DNA of 64,000 bases. Source: Cladochytrium replicatum. Lineage: Eukaryota; Chytridiomycota; Chytridiomycetes; Cladochytriales; Cladochytriaceae. Both the position numbers and the translations under genes were made by a program. Below, piece after piece: positions 36,318-46,821 of this stretch. The DNA lies in contig JAHLKD010000002.1 of the NCBI GenBank assembly GCA_025526935.1, positions 475,001 to 539,000 of the forward strand, in the 5' to 3' direction. The notes beneath the pieces were generated by a model, which did no database searches, was not told the origin of the DNA, and saw only the letters and a list, made by a program, of their open reading frames with translations. Within the stretch, counting starts at the first letter, position 1. Every line of letters starts with the position of its first letter.

Positions 36318-36655
36318 TTAGTGTTCAAGTTGGTACCTTCAATTGTCGAAATTTGAGCTTTGGAGTTCTTGATTCACTGTTTCGTTTTATGCACGCAAAT
36401 CACATTATTTTTCTGCTCCTGACTGAAACACACCTTTTTCCTTTAGACCCGCTGCCTTCCCCAGATTTGATTTTTGACACTCGTTTTTCTCCTGGTCATC
36501 GGGTACACGACGGGCTGGTGTGGGAGTCTTGATCAATCGCAGTCTTTGTAGAGCTTCTGATTTCCGTCTCGTTTCTAGTTCTGGTGGCACCTCTCTATGG
36601 TTTACATTCGTGGGCTTTTGGTTGGAGGGTATTATTTGCCTCCGTGTGGTATTGC
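36318..36655 (+). pseudogene. Endonuclease fragment of a non-LTR (LINE) retrotransposon
   Basis: Two frames give VGTFNCRNLSFGVLDSLF and HIIFLLLTETHL, then SPGHRVHDG, GVLINRS and SLWFTFVGFWLEG. These are the start of an apurinic-type endonuclease/exonuclease/phosphatase fold: the N-C-R-N-L opening, the T-E metal site and the later G-V-L strand. The frame shifts near 36515. No LINE reverse transcriptase follows; the sequence changes to copia pol at about 36655. Confidence 0.65.
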
Positions 36656-38333
36656 TCAGGTCCTCATATCCAACACAACCAATTGCGAATGGAAATATAC
36701 GGACTGCACCAAAGACTCTTTGTGAGGCTTTATCACGATCCGATGAGGCTCCATTCTGGTTAGCGGCGATAAAGGAGGAAGTCACACAACTAGTCGGCAA
36801 CAATACTTGGGCCGAAACGTTTTTACCTGATGGACGGAATTTATTATCGGGCAAATGGGTTTTCACATATAAGCTTGACGAACATGGCAATATTACTCGA
36901 TTCAAAGCACGTTGGGTCGTACGAGGATTTTCACAGATTGAAAGATTGGATTTCGATGAAACTATTCTCCAGTTACGAAAACGTCCACGATCCGTTTTCT
37001 GATTGCATTAGCAGCATTAATCAGCATGATCATATTCCAGTTTGATATCAAGGGTGCATATCTCAATGCGATACTGGAAGAAGAGAACTACGTCGAACTC
37101 CCTCATGGTTTCGGACGAGTAGATTTCCGGAATTGACCCATCGTCTGCAGACTTATCAAAAGTCTGTACGGTCTACACCAGGCAGCTCGAGAATGGTACA
37201 AAACTCTTTGGAAACAATATCTCAGTGTTGGTTTCGTGAGGAATATTGCAGACATCTGTCATTTCTGGCGATACAATCCAACAAATAATACCCGCGAACA
37301 CACTACCGTTCATGTCGATGATATACTACATTTTTCCACAGATCCAAACGCATATCATCGGTTTCAGACTGATTTGGAAACTTCGTTCACAGTAGGCAGT
37401 ACTTCGAAAGCGAAATGGATTCTGAAAATGGAGTTATTGCAGACAACGGAAGGATATTTCCTTAGCAATGCATTGTACGTAAAGAAGATTCTCGAAGAAG
37501 CGAATTTATGGGGTACCAACATCAAACCGACCAAAACACCGATGTCGAAATCATATATCTTTGATGAGACTACACCAACACTGTCCGATGCCGAGGCAAC
37601 ACAATTTCGATAAATGTTAATGAAGATATCGTACGTGGCGACTAAGACACGACCGGATATTTCATACGCAGTCAATATTTTGGCACAACATCAGATTGAT
37701 CCTCGACAGTCAGAATCAAAGGCTCTCTATCGATTACAACGATATTTACTCGGTACTTGGGATTACGGTTTACACTATACACGGACTGGTATCACGTCTC
37801 TGATGCTGAGACCCGACGGTCTCTACACGTTTGATTCGGCTAACAACCCACAAGGTTATGCCGATGCAGACTGGGCGGGCGATGCAGATAGATACTCACG
37901 AACCGGTTACGTGGTAATGTTCGCTAATGCGGCAATCAGTTGGCAGTCGATTCGACAACAGACTATTGCAGCCTCGTCGTCGGAAGCCAAACTGTATGCA
38001 TTGAACAAACTATCGCGTGAGATGAAGTGGATGAAAAATCTTATGACGGGTATCGGAATTACGTCGTTCAATCCGCTCCGTTTATGGCAAGACAATCAAT
38101 CCACCGAGTCTATCGCAAACAATCTGTTCAACAACAAACGGACTAAACACATGGACGTTCGCGAGAGATTTGTGAATCTCCAAGTTGAACAGAAACATCA
38201 GGAGTTACACCATATGGATACTTCTGATATGATCACGGACATCTTAACTAAACCTCTTGGAAGTAAATTATACCTTAAACACAGGGGCTCGTTGGGGCTA
38301 GTCAGTCAGTCTTCACTTAATATACTATCTTGA
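36656..38333 (+). pseudogene. Decayed Ty1/copia pol: reverse transcriptase and RNase H part
   Basis: Starts in the copia reverse transcriptase (SGKWVFTYKLDEHGNITRFKARWVVRGFSQ). A frame change follows near 36970, then HQAAREWYK, the catalytic VDDIL (the Y/F-VDD box, here HVDDILHF) and WILKMEL. A TAA at 37611-37613 interrupts the frame where a related copy at 51.6 kb has a sense codon. RNase H follows with YADADWAGDADRYSRTGY, SSSEAKLYALN and the LRLWQDNQSTESIANN end. Gag, protease and integrase are missing. It cannot move on its own. Confidence 0.88.
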
Positions 38334-38460
38334 ACGACCGACTGGCGATGTCCATACAACTCACCTTTATTTCAATGGAATATCAACTTCAGCATTTACA
38401 GAAAGTTATGATCGGTTGAGTGATACTCTCGGTTGTACCTATCTAATGACTGAGGGGGTG

Positions 38461-39017
38461 TGTTAAGTATTTCGATTGATGGACTTGGCCAATCCAATCA
38501 TTGATAGTACAAAAACACAAACGCCCGATATACAGAAATGTCACTCTTCACCGAGCAACATTTCTAACTATTGAACTTAAGCATATAGATGATGATCTAT
38601 TACGAGTTTGGATACCTCCGGTTATTTCTTCATGGGTTATATTTATTGCAGCCATAGGTATAGTAAACTGTCATTACTTTTCTATCATCCACTTGTAGAA
38701 GTGAAGCCCGGATCAGATCAGAGCAAAGGTTTACATATGATTAACGCGTTCGTGGGAATCATGTGTGAGAACAATCCTGTTGAGGAGAGCTAGATCTCAC
38801 GCACAGCTTAGCATGATTATGCTTCGCTACGCCTGTGAGAAGAAGAGTCAAACCTTATCGCTGCGATCCAGATCTTCCGGAAGGAAAAGCCAAAACGACA
38901 GTACACTTATTTAAGGAGCCTGTGGCGATACACACAAGGAGCATTCTCTTGCGCTAGCACTTGTGACTCGCAATCTTCTTTATTCATCTCTTAGCAACAT
39001 TAACCCGTGAATTAACA
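38461..39017 (+). mobile_element. 3' LTR of the copia element
   Basis: The segment begins TGTTAAG right after a purine-rich GAGGGGGTG tract and ends ATTAACA, so TGTTAA and TTAACA form the short inverted ends of an LTR. It is 557 bp. A TATTTAAGG promoter-like word lies near 38909. No matching 5' LTR was found because the element is 5'-truncated, so the copy-to-copy difference cannot be used for dating. It ends inside the hAT gene. Confidence 0.7.
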
Positions 39018-39723
39018 ACACACACAACCTGAGGATCCAGACCACAGCTTTGTTCAACACAATCCAGTCCAAAATCGACCGCCACGCTACGTCTGGATTG
39101 AACACAAAGTTTTGCTCCTTCTCCTGCGAGCCGAAATTCAATGTCTGTTGTCCCTTGGGGACGATGTCCAACAGTCCAAGCGACCTGGCAATACTTCCAT
39201 GGTGGTTTTTCAGATGCCGGAGGAAGTTTTGTGTTGATCCCGTCTTATCGACCTTCTGGCTCCACTTGCATTTCGCAACCAAACATGTTCTCAGTCCATT
39301 ATCAACCTTATAGTAATCCTTCGCTATGCCGCCTCGACTACCTCTACAGTCCGACATGCTATCAACATCTGCGTCTGATGAAAGCATTGATGGTTGAACT
39401 GATCCAGCTGCAGGCTCCTGTCGCACTGAAGAGTCAGCAAAACTAACGTCGGCAGGAAGCTCTGGTGCATGCTGAGAAGCCAGGCCCAACTCGCTGGAGT
39501 CATTGGAAGAAGATGTGGAGCTCGGCTCTCGAGCGCTGTTGTTGCCACCATGTCCTGATACACGTCTGCGTTTGTCCTGCATGCTGTTCCCCTCGCTGGA
39601 CGCCTCTGAAATTTGGGGGGCTGGCAGACTTCGCTTCCGTGTGTCAAGCGGATGACTGTCCACCAGTCTTTGGCTTGCGTCGGACGCTGCCTTACGCTTT
39701 GGTTTAACAAAGGCGGCGTCCAT
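39018..39723 (-). pseudogene. N-terminal part of a hAT-family transposase, cut by the copia LTR
   Basis: The frame starts at ATG 39723. A Lys/Ser-rich leader with KPKRKAAS and DKRRRVSG nuclear-localisation-like clusters leads to a BED-type zinc finger: C..C in CLVAKCKWSQK, then GSTQNFLRHLKNHH. After DVAWRSILDWIVLNKAV the reading frame runs into the LTR at 39017 and stops at 38980. The RNase-H-like catalytic core and dimerisation region are absent. BED plus the 'LDWIV' helix is the usual start of fungal hAT transposases. Confidence 0.7.
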
Positions 39724-39760
39724 TTTTGCTGTGGTGTGGCTGGAACGTTACCGACTCTAA

Positions 39761-40150
39761 GTGTCCAGGTGCACAGAAAGCACAGCTCTCGAGGTCTGTC
39801 GTGGTAGAAATTGTTTGTTACAGAACTTCCGTTGTGACTTCTTGGAAAGTGTCTGGGTGGACAGAATCGTATTGCTAGTAACATTGATAGAGAGGTTAGT
39901 TGTACTGGGTAGAGATCACTGAAGTACGTCAATGAGTTGAGAAAGTGTCCGGGTGGACAGAATCGTATTGCTAGTAACATTGATAGAGAGGTTAGTTGTA
40001 CTTGATAGAGATCACTGAAGTACCGTCAATGAGTTGAGAAAGTGTCCGGGTGGACAGAAAATACATGCCTCGATGTCTGTTGTGATGCAAAATTGTTTGA
40101 TACATACAAAACTTATATTGCATCTTCTTGGAAAGTGTCCGCGTGGACAG
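39761..40150. repeat. Five copies of a 16-bp word GTGTCCGGGTGGACAG
   Basis: Copies begin at 39761, 39849, 39945, 40042 and 40135, with one to three changes each. Three are spaced 96-97 bp, and the 39849 and 39945 copies sit in a nearly identical block of about 97 bp. TGTCC and GGACA make the word an inverted repeat. They lie just upstream of the hAT transposase, where hAT elements carry subterminal transposase-binding repeats. Confidence 0.8.
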
Positions 40151-40189
40151 AAAGAACAATAGCTTCGTTTTAGCTTCTCTATCACATCG

Positions 40190-40346
40190 GGTTTTACTCG
40201 GGTCTGATTTTTGACCCGAGAAGGGTTTTCCTACTGGACCCAATACCCGACCCGAATCCCACCCGAAAATTTTCCATGAAAACCGGGCACTCGGGTCGTG
40301 TACATTTGGTATATGGACCCGGACCCGACCCTAAAGACCCTAAAAC
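40190..40346. mobile_element. hAT-like terminal region rich in (A)CCCG/CGGGT
   Basis: ACCCG and CGGGT words occur about ten times in both orientations, ending GGACCCGGACCCGACCC then TAAAGACCCTAA. Fungal hAT ends often have GGGTCGGGT-type inverted repeats (recalled). The WD40 coding sequence of the receptor gene stops exactly at this block, so I take 40346 as approximately the element end. Target duplication could not be tested because the other end is missing. Confidence 0.6.
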
Positions 40347-40349
40347 CGG

Positions 40350-43300
40350 CCGATCCTTAGCTGTGTCCCACAGCTTCACAGTTGTGTCAGATGATCCTGA
40401 CGCCAATTTGCTGCTGTTGGCGCTCCAGGCAATTACATTGACCACTTTATCGTGGCCCCTTAGAGTGTGTTGCTCTGTACCTGTTGCCCCATCCCACAGC
40501 TTCACTGTTTTATCATATGAGGCTGAGGCAACCATTGTTCCATCCCTGCTCCAGGCCACCGATTTAACCGAACTGCCATGGGCCTCCAAGGTACTCAGCA
40601 GAGTTGGCCACTGGTCATCTGCTCCAGCAAGTGGCCGAGGCCTTGGAAGGTCTGAACTGAACGAGGGTTTGTCCATGAAATGAGATGCGATAGGGCGATT
40701 CTTCGGTGCAAGTGGAACTGCTGTCCAGTATACATGCATAATGCCCTGCGATAAAGCTGGGTTGAACCGCCGCAACAAACGAATTGCATCCTGCAGGAGG
40801 TTGGTACACGTTGCGGAGTGTTGATCCTGGCCGAGACTCACAGTTAGGAGAAAAGTATTTTCTTTTTAGGAGTTGATAATAATTACCTCCAGGTTGGTTT
40901 GGTAAACAGTCAACAGTTGGTTGCACGTCGGAATCACAACATCCAGCCTTTCAATTGCTGACAACATCTCAAACCAGTGAAGCAGGTGCTGGAGGACGAA
41001 ACTTTGTACAAGGTCTCTCAACCCAAACTTCACTTCGTCGAGACTTCGCAAGTGCACATGTAAATACACCGCCGCGTAAAGCCGATGCGGAGGAATGCCC
41101 TTGTCAATTTTCATGGCAAGGACGTTAGGTGGCAGCATGTCCCGCCGCTGGTACATCTCCTCCTGGGAAATTCGCACATGTTGAAGTGGAGTTCATTGTT
41201 GAGTGCAAGCAAGATGTCCTGTGCAAAGTTGTGTTCGTCTTGAGCGCTGACGGCAAACAGGGGATCGGTGCACCTTTTCGGGTCGATCAGGTAATCCTTT
41301 ACCGATTTGTGGAAAACCTGAATCTTCCAATTCGAATCCACGTGAAGAACTGACATGAGTTGCCGGACACAAAACTCGACAGTCGCAATGTCCATCTGGA
41401 GCAACGCTGCAATGTCTGCAGCTGTGAGGTTCTCCTGAGCAAAGACGATGGCTGCAAGAACCCTGCGGAGTACAGGCGCAAGAACACAGTGGAGATTCTG
41501 GTGTAGCCCTTCGTTAAAGATCCGTCGGAAGGTTCTGTTGTACATTGTGTCCATCTTTCGGTCGTTGCTGTCAGTGCTGGCGTCAAGTTTGTGTATGGCG
41601 TCGAGGGTGATGGATGGCAGATTCTCCAGAACCTTGCACGCCATGACCAACCAGACAAAGAGCCCGGCAGAACTGTCCACAAGTGCATCAGGTCCCTTCG
41701 TGAGAGCGTCTGAATCAGTGGTGTGACGTGCCAAGAAGTGTTTGATGTATAACAGTGCATCCTGCTTATTCTGCTTCGCAGTGGGGTCAAGTTTTTCCTT
41801 CGGAATAATGTGAAACGCCGTCACAATGTCGTCTTCCGGGCGGGACGTGATGACCATTCGTACGTAGCTCGGGAGGCGACCACAATAGGAGGAGAACAGC
41901 TGCAAGACGTCATGACGTCGATGAAGCATGCCGCACTCATCAAGCGCATCAACCACAATGACCACCGGCTTGTCGAGCTGACCAAGTTGTTTGAGCGGGT
42001 TTTCTATAAGAACCTCAAACATGACGCTCAAGTTCTTTTGGGCGATGCTATTCGCGCGCATCGCATCCAGAAGATGGCGGCCAAACCGTGGATTCCAGTA
42101 GCACAGTTGCAGTGCAATCGTAGCGACCATCGATTTAGCATTGGTGCGACGCGTGTCATCGTGCTTGCAGTAGAAGTAGGCGTCCAGTTGATTCTTCGCG
42201 GTCAAATCATTGATGATCAACGACGCCATGACTGACTTCCCAACTCCGGCTGACCCGTCCAGCCAGAGAAGCCGCTTGTGTGTCGCGCTTTCGGTATCCG
42301 GGAACAGGAACGTGTTGACTGTGTCCAGCAACCAAGTCCTTGTCCCATCAAGATATTCTTTGAAACGCGCCTGTTGCGTTTCGACCATGTCGGCCACGAG
42401 TGTTTCGTGCGGGGCAAGCCACTCGAGAAGTGATCTCACTTCAGAGATAGACAGCTCATGCATGATTTCGCCCAGATTGTCAACACGTTTGAGTTTCCCC
42501 AGCAAAGCAGTGACCAAACTGAAATGAAAACAAATCGACAAAAAATCATTTGTCTATTGCACACATAGAATGCCTGCTCACCTGGAAATCTGGGCTGGTT
42601 CTGATGGATTGAGGGAGTGTGTCTGAACTTCGAATATCATCTCCATGGTTTTGCGCACTTTACGCTTGTGTGGGCTGAGGGGACATGCGTGCATAGAATC
42701 CGGGAACTCTGATGCAGTGAATCGGGAATACCGTTTGAACAAAGTTTCGCTGTCCGTTTTGCCCGACACAGTTGCTGTAACGTTTGCCCCAACTGCAACT
42801 GGAAAGAGCACAATCTCATTTTTGAGGTGGAGATCGACCGCTAGCTCCCACTGACTCAGAAAGAATTAATTATGAGGATTGGTGACAGGAACAAACCAAC
42901 CATACCTCCAGGAACATGTTGTCAGCGATTTCGTGCGCCTTCGTGACCCTCTCCAACCCTTTCTCAGACATAAAGAGAACCACAACCTTGCTGTGATGGA
43001 GTGCGAAAACGAAATTGTGCACCCATTTCTGGGCTTTGTTGAGGCACAGCTGATCCCAAAAGGCAGTATGCGAAGAAAGGGCGAACGCGATGGACTGTAC
43101 AACAGTGGCTTCGGTTGCGACGCGGTAGCTAAAATGGCAGTAAAATGGATGGTTTGTTATGTGAGTTACTGGAAAACGAACTCAAACAAAGGGGGCAATC
43201 TCACCTCAGGAAAAAGTTGTGTTTCGTAGCATTGTGGAACTCACACGTCACTTCCTTCAGGCAGTCATTGAGACTTGTAACTAGCAATGAGGCAAATCAG

Positions 43301-44179
43301 TTTGACATTTGACCGCCACACAATTGGAGTCTCTTTGCTCACCGTCAATTTTGTCCACGTCCGCATGCCCGTTGTCAACAATAGGCATCTGTTGATTCAA
43401 ATGGTCAACCACTGCGACATGCGATCGAGAAAAAGTGCTCGAGTACCTCTTATACCGAGAAAGGATACGCTAAGCGGATCTTTTCAAGAATGTCGGTGTC
43501 CTCCCCGCACACGTAAATCTTTTGCGCCGGAGGATTGTGATACTTGACCACTGTTCGCCAAGGATCCAGACCGAACTCACTCGCTATGCATTTCCGTAGT
43601 TCATGAAACGTTACAGATGGATCCACGTTCAGTTGGTGTTCTTTGTGCTCCCCGGCCTTATTCTTCCCAGAAACACGCAGGCGCGGGAGATGCAAAACGA
43701 CTGAAGCGGAACATTAGTGTCGCCATGCTTAAGGCTTCTTTTAGTAAGATCACTGACCTCTGACTACAATTGGTCGCTCTCGAGATCCAAAATCGGCAAA
43801 GCTCCAAAGATGATCGTCCGTCGCCAAGGCCACTGCATCCGACTCAGACCTGTAGATCTGGAAGCTTTCTTCGGAAAGTGTCCCAATGTCTGCACCCTTA
43901 AGATAATTGGTTAATACCAGTCTCGCCAGAAAAAATTCCATACATCCTCACCAGACGCAGTTGTGAAACTTTCTCCAGAAGTAACTTCTGCAGTTGAATA
44001 ACATACTGAACCTCGGATGTAGGGACAGCTAGCAAGATCTTGACTTTGTTGGTGGAGTCGAGAACACGATGGAACCAGAGTTGCTTTTCGATCTTCCTGA
44101 AGAACCAGATGAAAACGGTTGCGGATACAATGAGAACAGCCACAAGGATCGGGATGAGGATGCCGTGGTTCCCCATCAT
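40350..44179 (-). pseudogene. TIR-NACHT-WD40 STAND receptor (NLR-like) with N-terminal membrane anchor, disrupted
   Basis: Exons on the minus strand, approximately: 44179-43952, 43896-43758, 43700-43456, 43411-43343, 43280-43205, 43128-42906, 42850-42582, 42518-40887, 40826-40350. Residues 7-28 form a membrane helix (ILIPILVAVLIVSATVFIWF). A beta-grasp-like region follows. Next is a TIR domain: NFFLSYRVATEATVVQ, FWDQLCLNKAQKW, VVVLFMSEKGL and DNMFLEWELAVDL, where the last Glu fits the TIR NADase position. The NACHT ATPase has Walker A GSAGVGKS and Walker B VVIVVDALDEC. Two WD40 repeats end KTVKLWDGA and TTVKLWDTA. Damage: a frame mismatch near 43450, another near 41170, and the WD40 part is cut by a hAT end at about 40350. 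Intact relatives would sense intruders and oligomerise (family knowledge). Confidence 0.75.
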
Positions 44180-44541
44180 TCCAGCAGGTGGGGTTGTGGT
44201 GGTGGTTTGTGAAATTTGAATGGGGGAAATTTTGGCTTGGGTGAAGTGGACCCCTGTGCCCCCAAATACATCCCCTTCTCAACCACAAACTGACCGGCAG
44301 CAATAGTTTAAAACATATTTACGTTTCTTAGTTGTGACCCATAGTATGCACACGGTGTGGTTTAAGTCTGTGGGGGGTAGGAAGCGGCGACGGGGGTGGA
44401 GTCAGGAACGCGGACCGCTTGGAAAAGTGAAGGTGGACGTTTTCGTACGATTCGGCCGCCTTTCCGAGAGCCTCCATGAACCGAATCTGCTCAAAGTGCT
44501 GTCAAAATGCGTAAGCGCTCGATGACGCTTCTCTACCCCAT

Positions 44542-44631
44542 TGTCTAGCGTTGAGCTCCCTGGGGCTAGAAAACGTGCTTGACAATATGTACAGCACATT
44601 TTCTAGCGTTCCCCTACCCCAACGCTAGACA
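44542..44631. repeat. 90-bp imperfect palindrome (foldback element)
   Basis: TGTCTAGCGTTG at the left returns as CAACGCTAGACA at the right. Inside it GGGGCTAGAAAACGTGCT faces AGCACATTTTCTAGCG. The whole unit folds into one long stem with a short loop near TTGACAATATGTACA. It could be a MITE or the 3' hairpin of the neighbouring minus-strand gene at 44.7 kb. Confidence 0.75.
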
Positions 44632-44729
44632 GGAGTTTGATTGATATGATCTCCGCTTCCGTCAACTTGGTTCTGCCATCATCACTGAAAGTTTCAGAAG
44701 TGCTAGTGGACCACACTACCGAGTCAGAG

Positions 44730-45260
44730 TCACACGTTGATGTTGAGGGTGACGTTGGTGTCGACAATGCGAGCGGTGCCAGGTTGTGACAGGGTCGTGG
44801 AGAACGACGGCCAGGCGTGTGACGACAAATCGCGACGGGGTTGTGGAGAACAACGGCTGGGCGTGTGAGGACAAGTCGCGACGGAGTCGTTACGGGCGGG
44901 CGGTGAGCACAGGGTTGCAGGCTTCCGCACATCACCCCATTCATCGTTGCTGTCGACCTGGTACCGGTTTACCAGACTCGAAACCTTCCCATTCGCCTGC
45001 CCCAGTTCGACCGAAAGACGCCCGTTCTCTTGCCGCAAGTTGTAAGCAGTTTTCTCCAACGTTATTATTCTCTCTTCGAGCTGCTTTGTCGGGGACTGGT
45101 GAGCCTGGTGCTTCCTGACTAGATCATCCAGCGCGGTTTGATCTTGAATAAGCGCCGACTGGTCCTCGAGCTGGAAATCAAGTTCCTTGCAGTAAGCTTC
45201 CCAGTACGCAATCTGCTGTCGCTCGTATGTCAATTCCTTTTCAAGCAGCCGGATTTCCAT
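44730..45260 (-). CDS. Coiled-coil protein, start unresolved
   Basis: From ATG 45260 the frame gives 176 residues, and it stays open upstream to about 45412 with protein-like text (RFCSAPLTDRDELFWATLEG), so a 5' exon is likely. Residues after the ATG form a strong coiled coil: LLEKELTYERQQIAYWEAYC, then KQLEERIITLEKTAYNLRQE and LSVELGQANGKVSSL. The last third is Ser/Thr/Pro-rich and partly encoded by two 46-bp direct repeats at 44796-44887. No family was recognised. Confidence 0.45.
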   Translation of the reverse strand: MEIRLLEKELTYERQQIAYWEAYCKELDFQLEDQSALIQDQTALDDLVRKHQAHQSPTKQLEERIITLEKTAYNLRQENGRLSVELGQANGKVSSLVNRYQVDSNDEWGDVRKPATLCSPPARNDSVATCPHTPSRCSPQPRRDLSSHAWPSFSTTLSQPGTARIVDTNVTLNINV

Positions 45261-45711
45261 TTTTTGCCGGCGCCCCTCTAACGTTGCCCAAAATAGCTCG
45301 TCCCGGTCGGTCAGAGGAGCACTGCAAAACCGCTCGAATGCAGCTACGCTTCCCTTGTCGTTATTTTCTAGCCGAAACGACGAATCGCTTCTGATTCGGA
45401 CACATGAGGTGTATGCTCAGAAGCGCACCTGCTTTCTCTTCGACGGTTTCGCAATTCTCCGTGGCCATCTCATACACAAAACGTAAACCACAAACGGATC
45501 TGTCAAACGGGCACCGGCTGTGTGAGTGAGGCTCCCTCGGCAATCCTGATTCCACAAAAAGGTATCCCATGCCGGGCAAACATCATTTGTTGTATTCAGA
45601 ATCCGGACAAGCAATGTCATGGTCTCGTCACTGCGGGTTGAGAAAGTGCTAGGCATTGATGAGGTCACAGGCGGCAAGCTTGAATTTTGCAAAGGAAAAT
45701 TAACAAATTTA

Positions 45712-46629
45712 TTACAGGTCGACCTCTGCATCTCTTAACGCCCACAACTGATCCAACACAACATATTTAGCAGCGCTCAATTTCCAGAAAGCGACACATC
45801 TTTTGATTGAAATCGCAGCAATGAAACCTTTTCCTCTGTATCCAGCAAAAGTTTTCACGCCAAATGCATTTTCTACTACTTCATCGGTGTACTCGACATA
45901 CGCCAGCATGGATACTTCGTTGTTCGCTCTGTGCTCAACAAAAAAAAGGACTTTAGCAAACTCCACTCTGGGTACATATGCTGTCGGGTCTTGCGGGTTT
46001 CCGCGCCGTCTGTCGTAAACATCATGTTGGAGCATTACACAGTGATTTAGCTCGAGAACGTGCCAGCGACCTATCATCTGATATGGTTGCTAGTGTTAGT
46101 GAGCGAACTGATTCTCCATTTCGTGTGATCATTCGACCATATTGTGTTCCTGCTCTGCCAATCTCCTAAAAAAGACATTGTAGTGATTACATGATATTGA
46201 TCATCAACCCACAATAGAAACTTCTCACATGTCCATGGTGGAGACGAAATTGTGCAACATCTGCCGCGAAGTGTACTGTAAATCCTGTTGAGTCTGACGT
46301 TCCACAGGGTTAGAAAGTGATGTGGGATGTTGACTCCCCGATGATTCTGCAACGGGGGCAAGCGATGAATGTTGTAAAGGTATTAGAGGTTGTAACAGAC
46401 CCCGTAGGTAAAGTGCCGATCCAACCGCGCGGAGCTTTTCAGATGGTGGGAGTGCCACTTCAGACCCGACGCACAAAGGTGCAGTTACGGAGGCGTTTCC
46501 GCCGTTCCATGTCGACTTGACTGTGTCGGACGCGAGCGAATTGAGCGACGAGATCATTCTTGGGAAGGTCCAGGCTATGTCGGGGTCGAAGAGCTTTGTC
46601 AAGTGAAGCATGTACTGCTCCGTGCACAA
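45712..46629 (-). CDS. Uncertain gene, possibly transposon-related domain
   Basis: Two open stretches (46629-46225 and 46077-45712) could join through introns. The second reads VEFAKVLFFVEHR, VSMLAYVEYTDEVVENAFGVKTFAG and ISIKRCVAFWKL. This resembles a module seen after transposase-like regions in fungal elements (recalled loosely). The first is Ser/Pro/Leu-rich with no motif. Splicing was not resolved and the start at 46629 is a guess. It may belong to one gene with the coiled-coil protein downstream. Confidence 0.35.
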
Positions 46630-46821
46630 AGTAGTTGATCTCTCGCAGCATCAATATCTCTTTGGTCTTTTGGATGTACTACCACTCACTGGACAACGTT
46701 CTTCCCCAAAAATTCAAAAATGGTTCTGTTTTAAACAAATCTCGTTTGATACAAACTGCCTGTAGTGGGAGAATGCACTCTCGTCAACAAATTTTCATCA
46801 CCCACACTTTCCCATTTGCAA

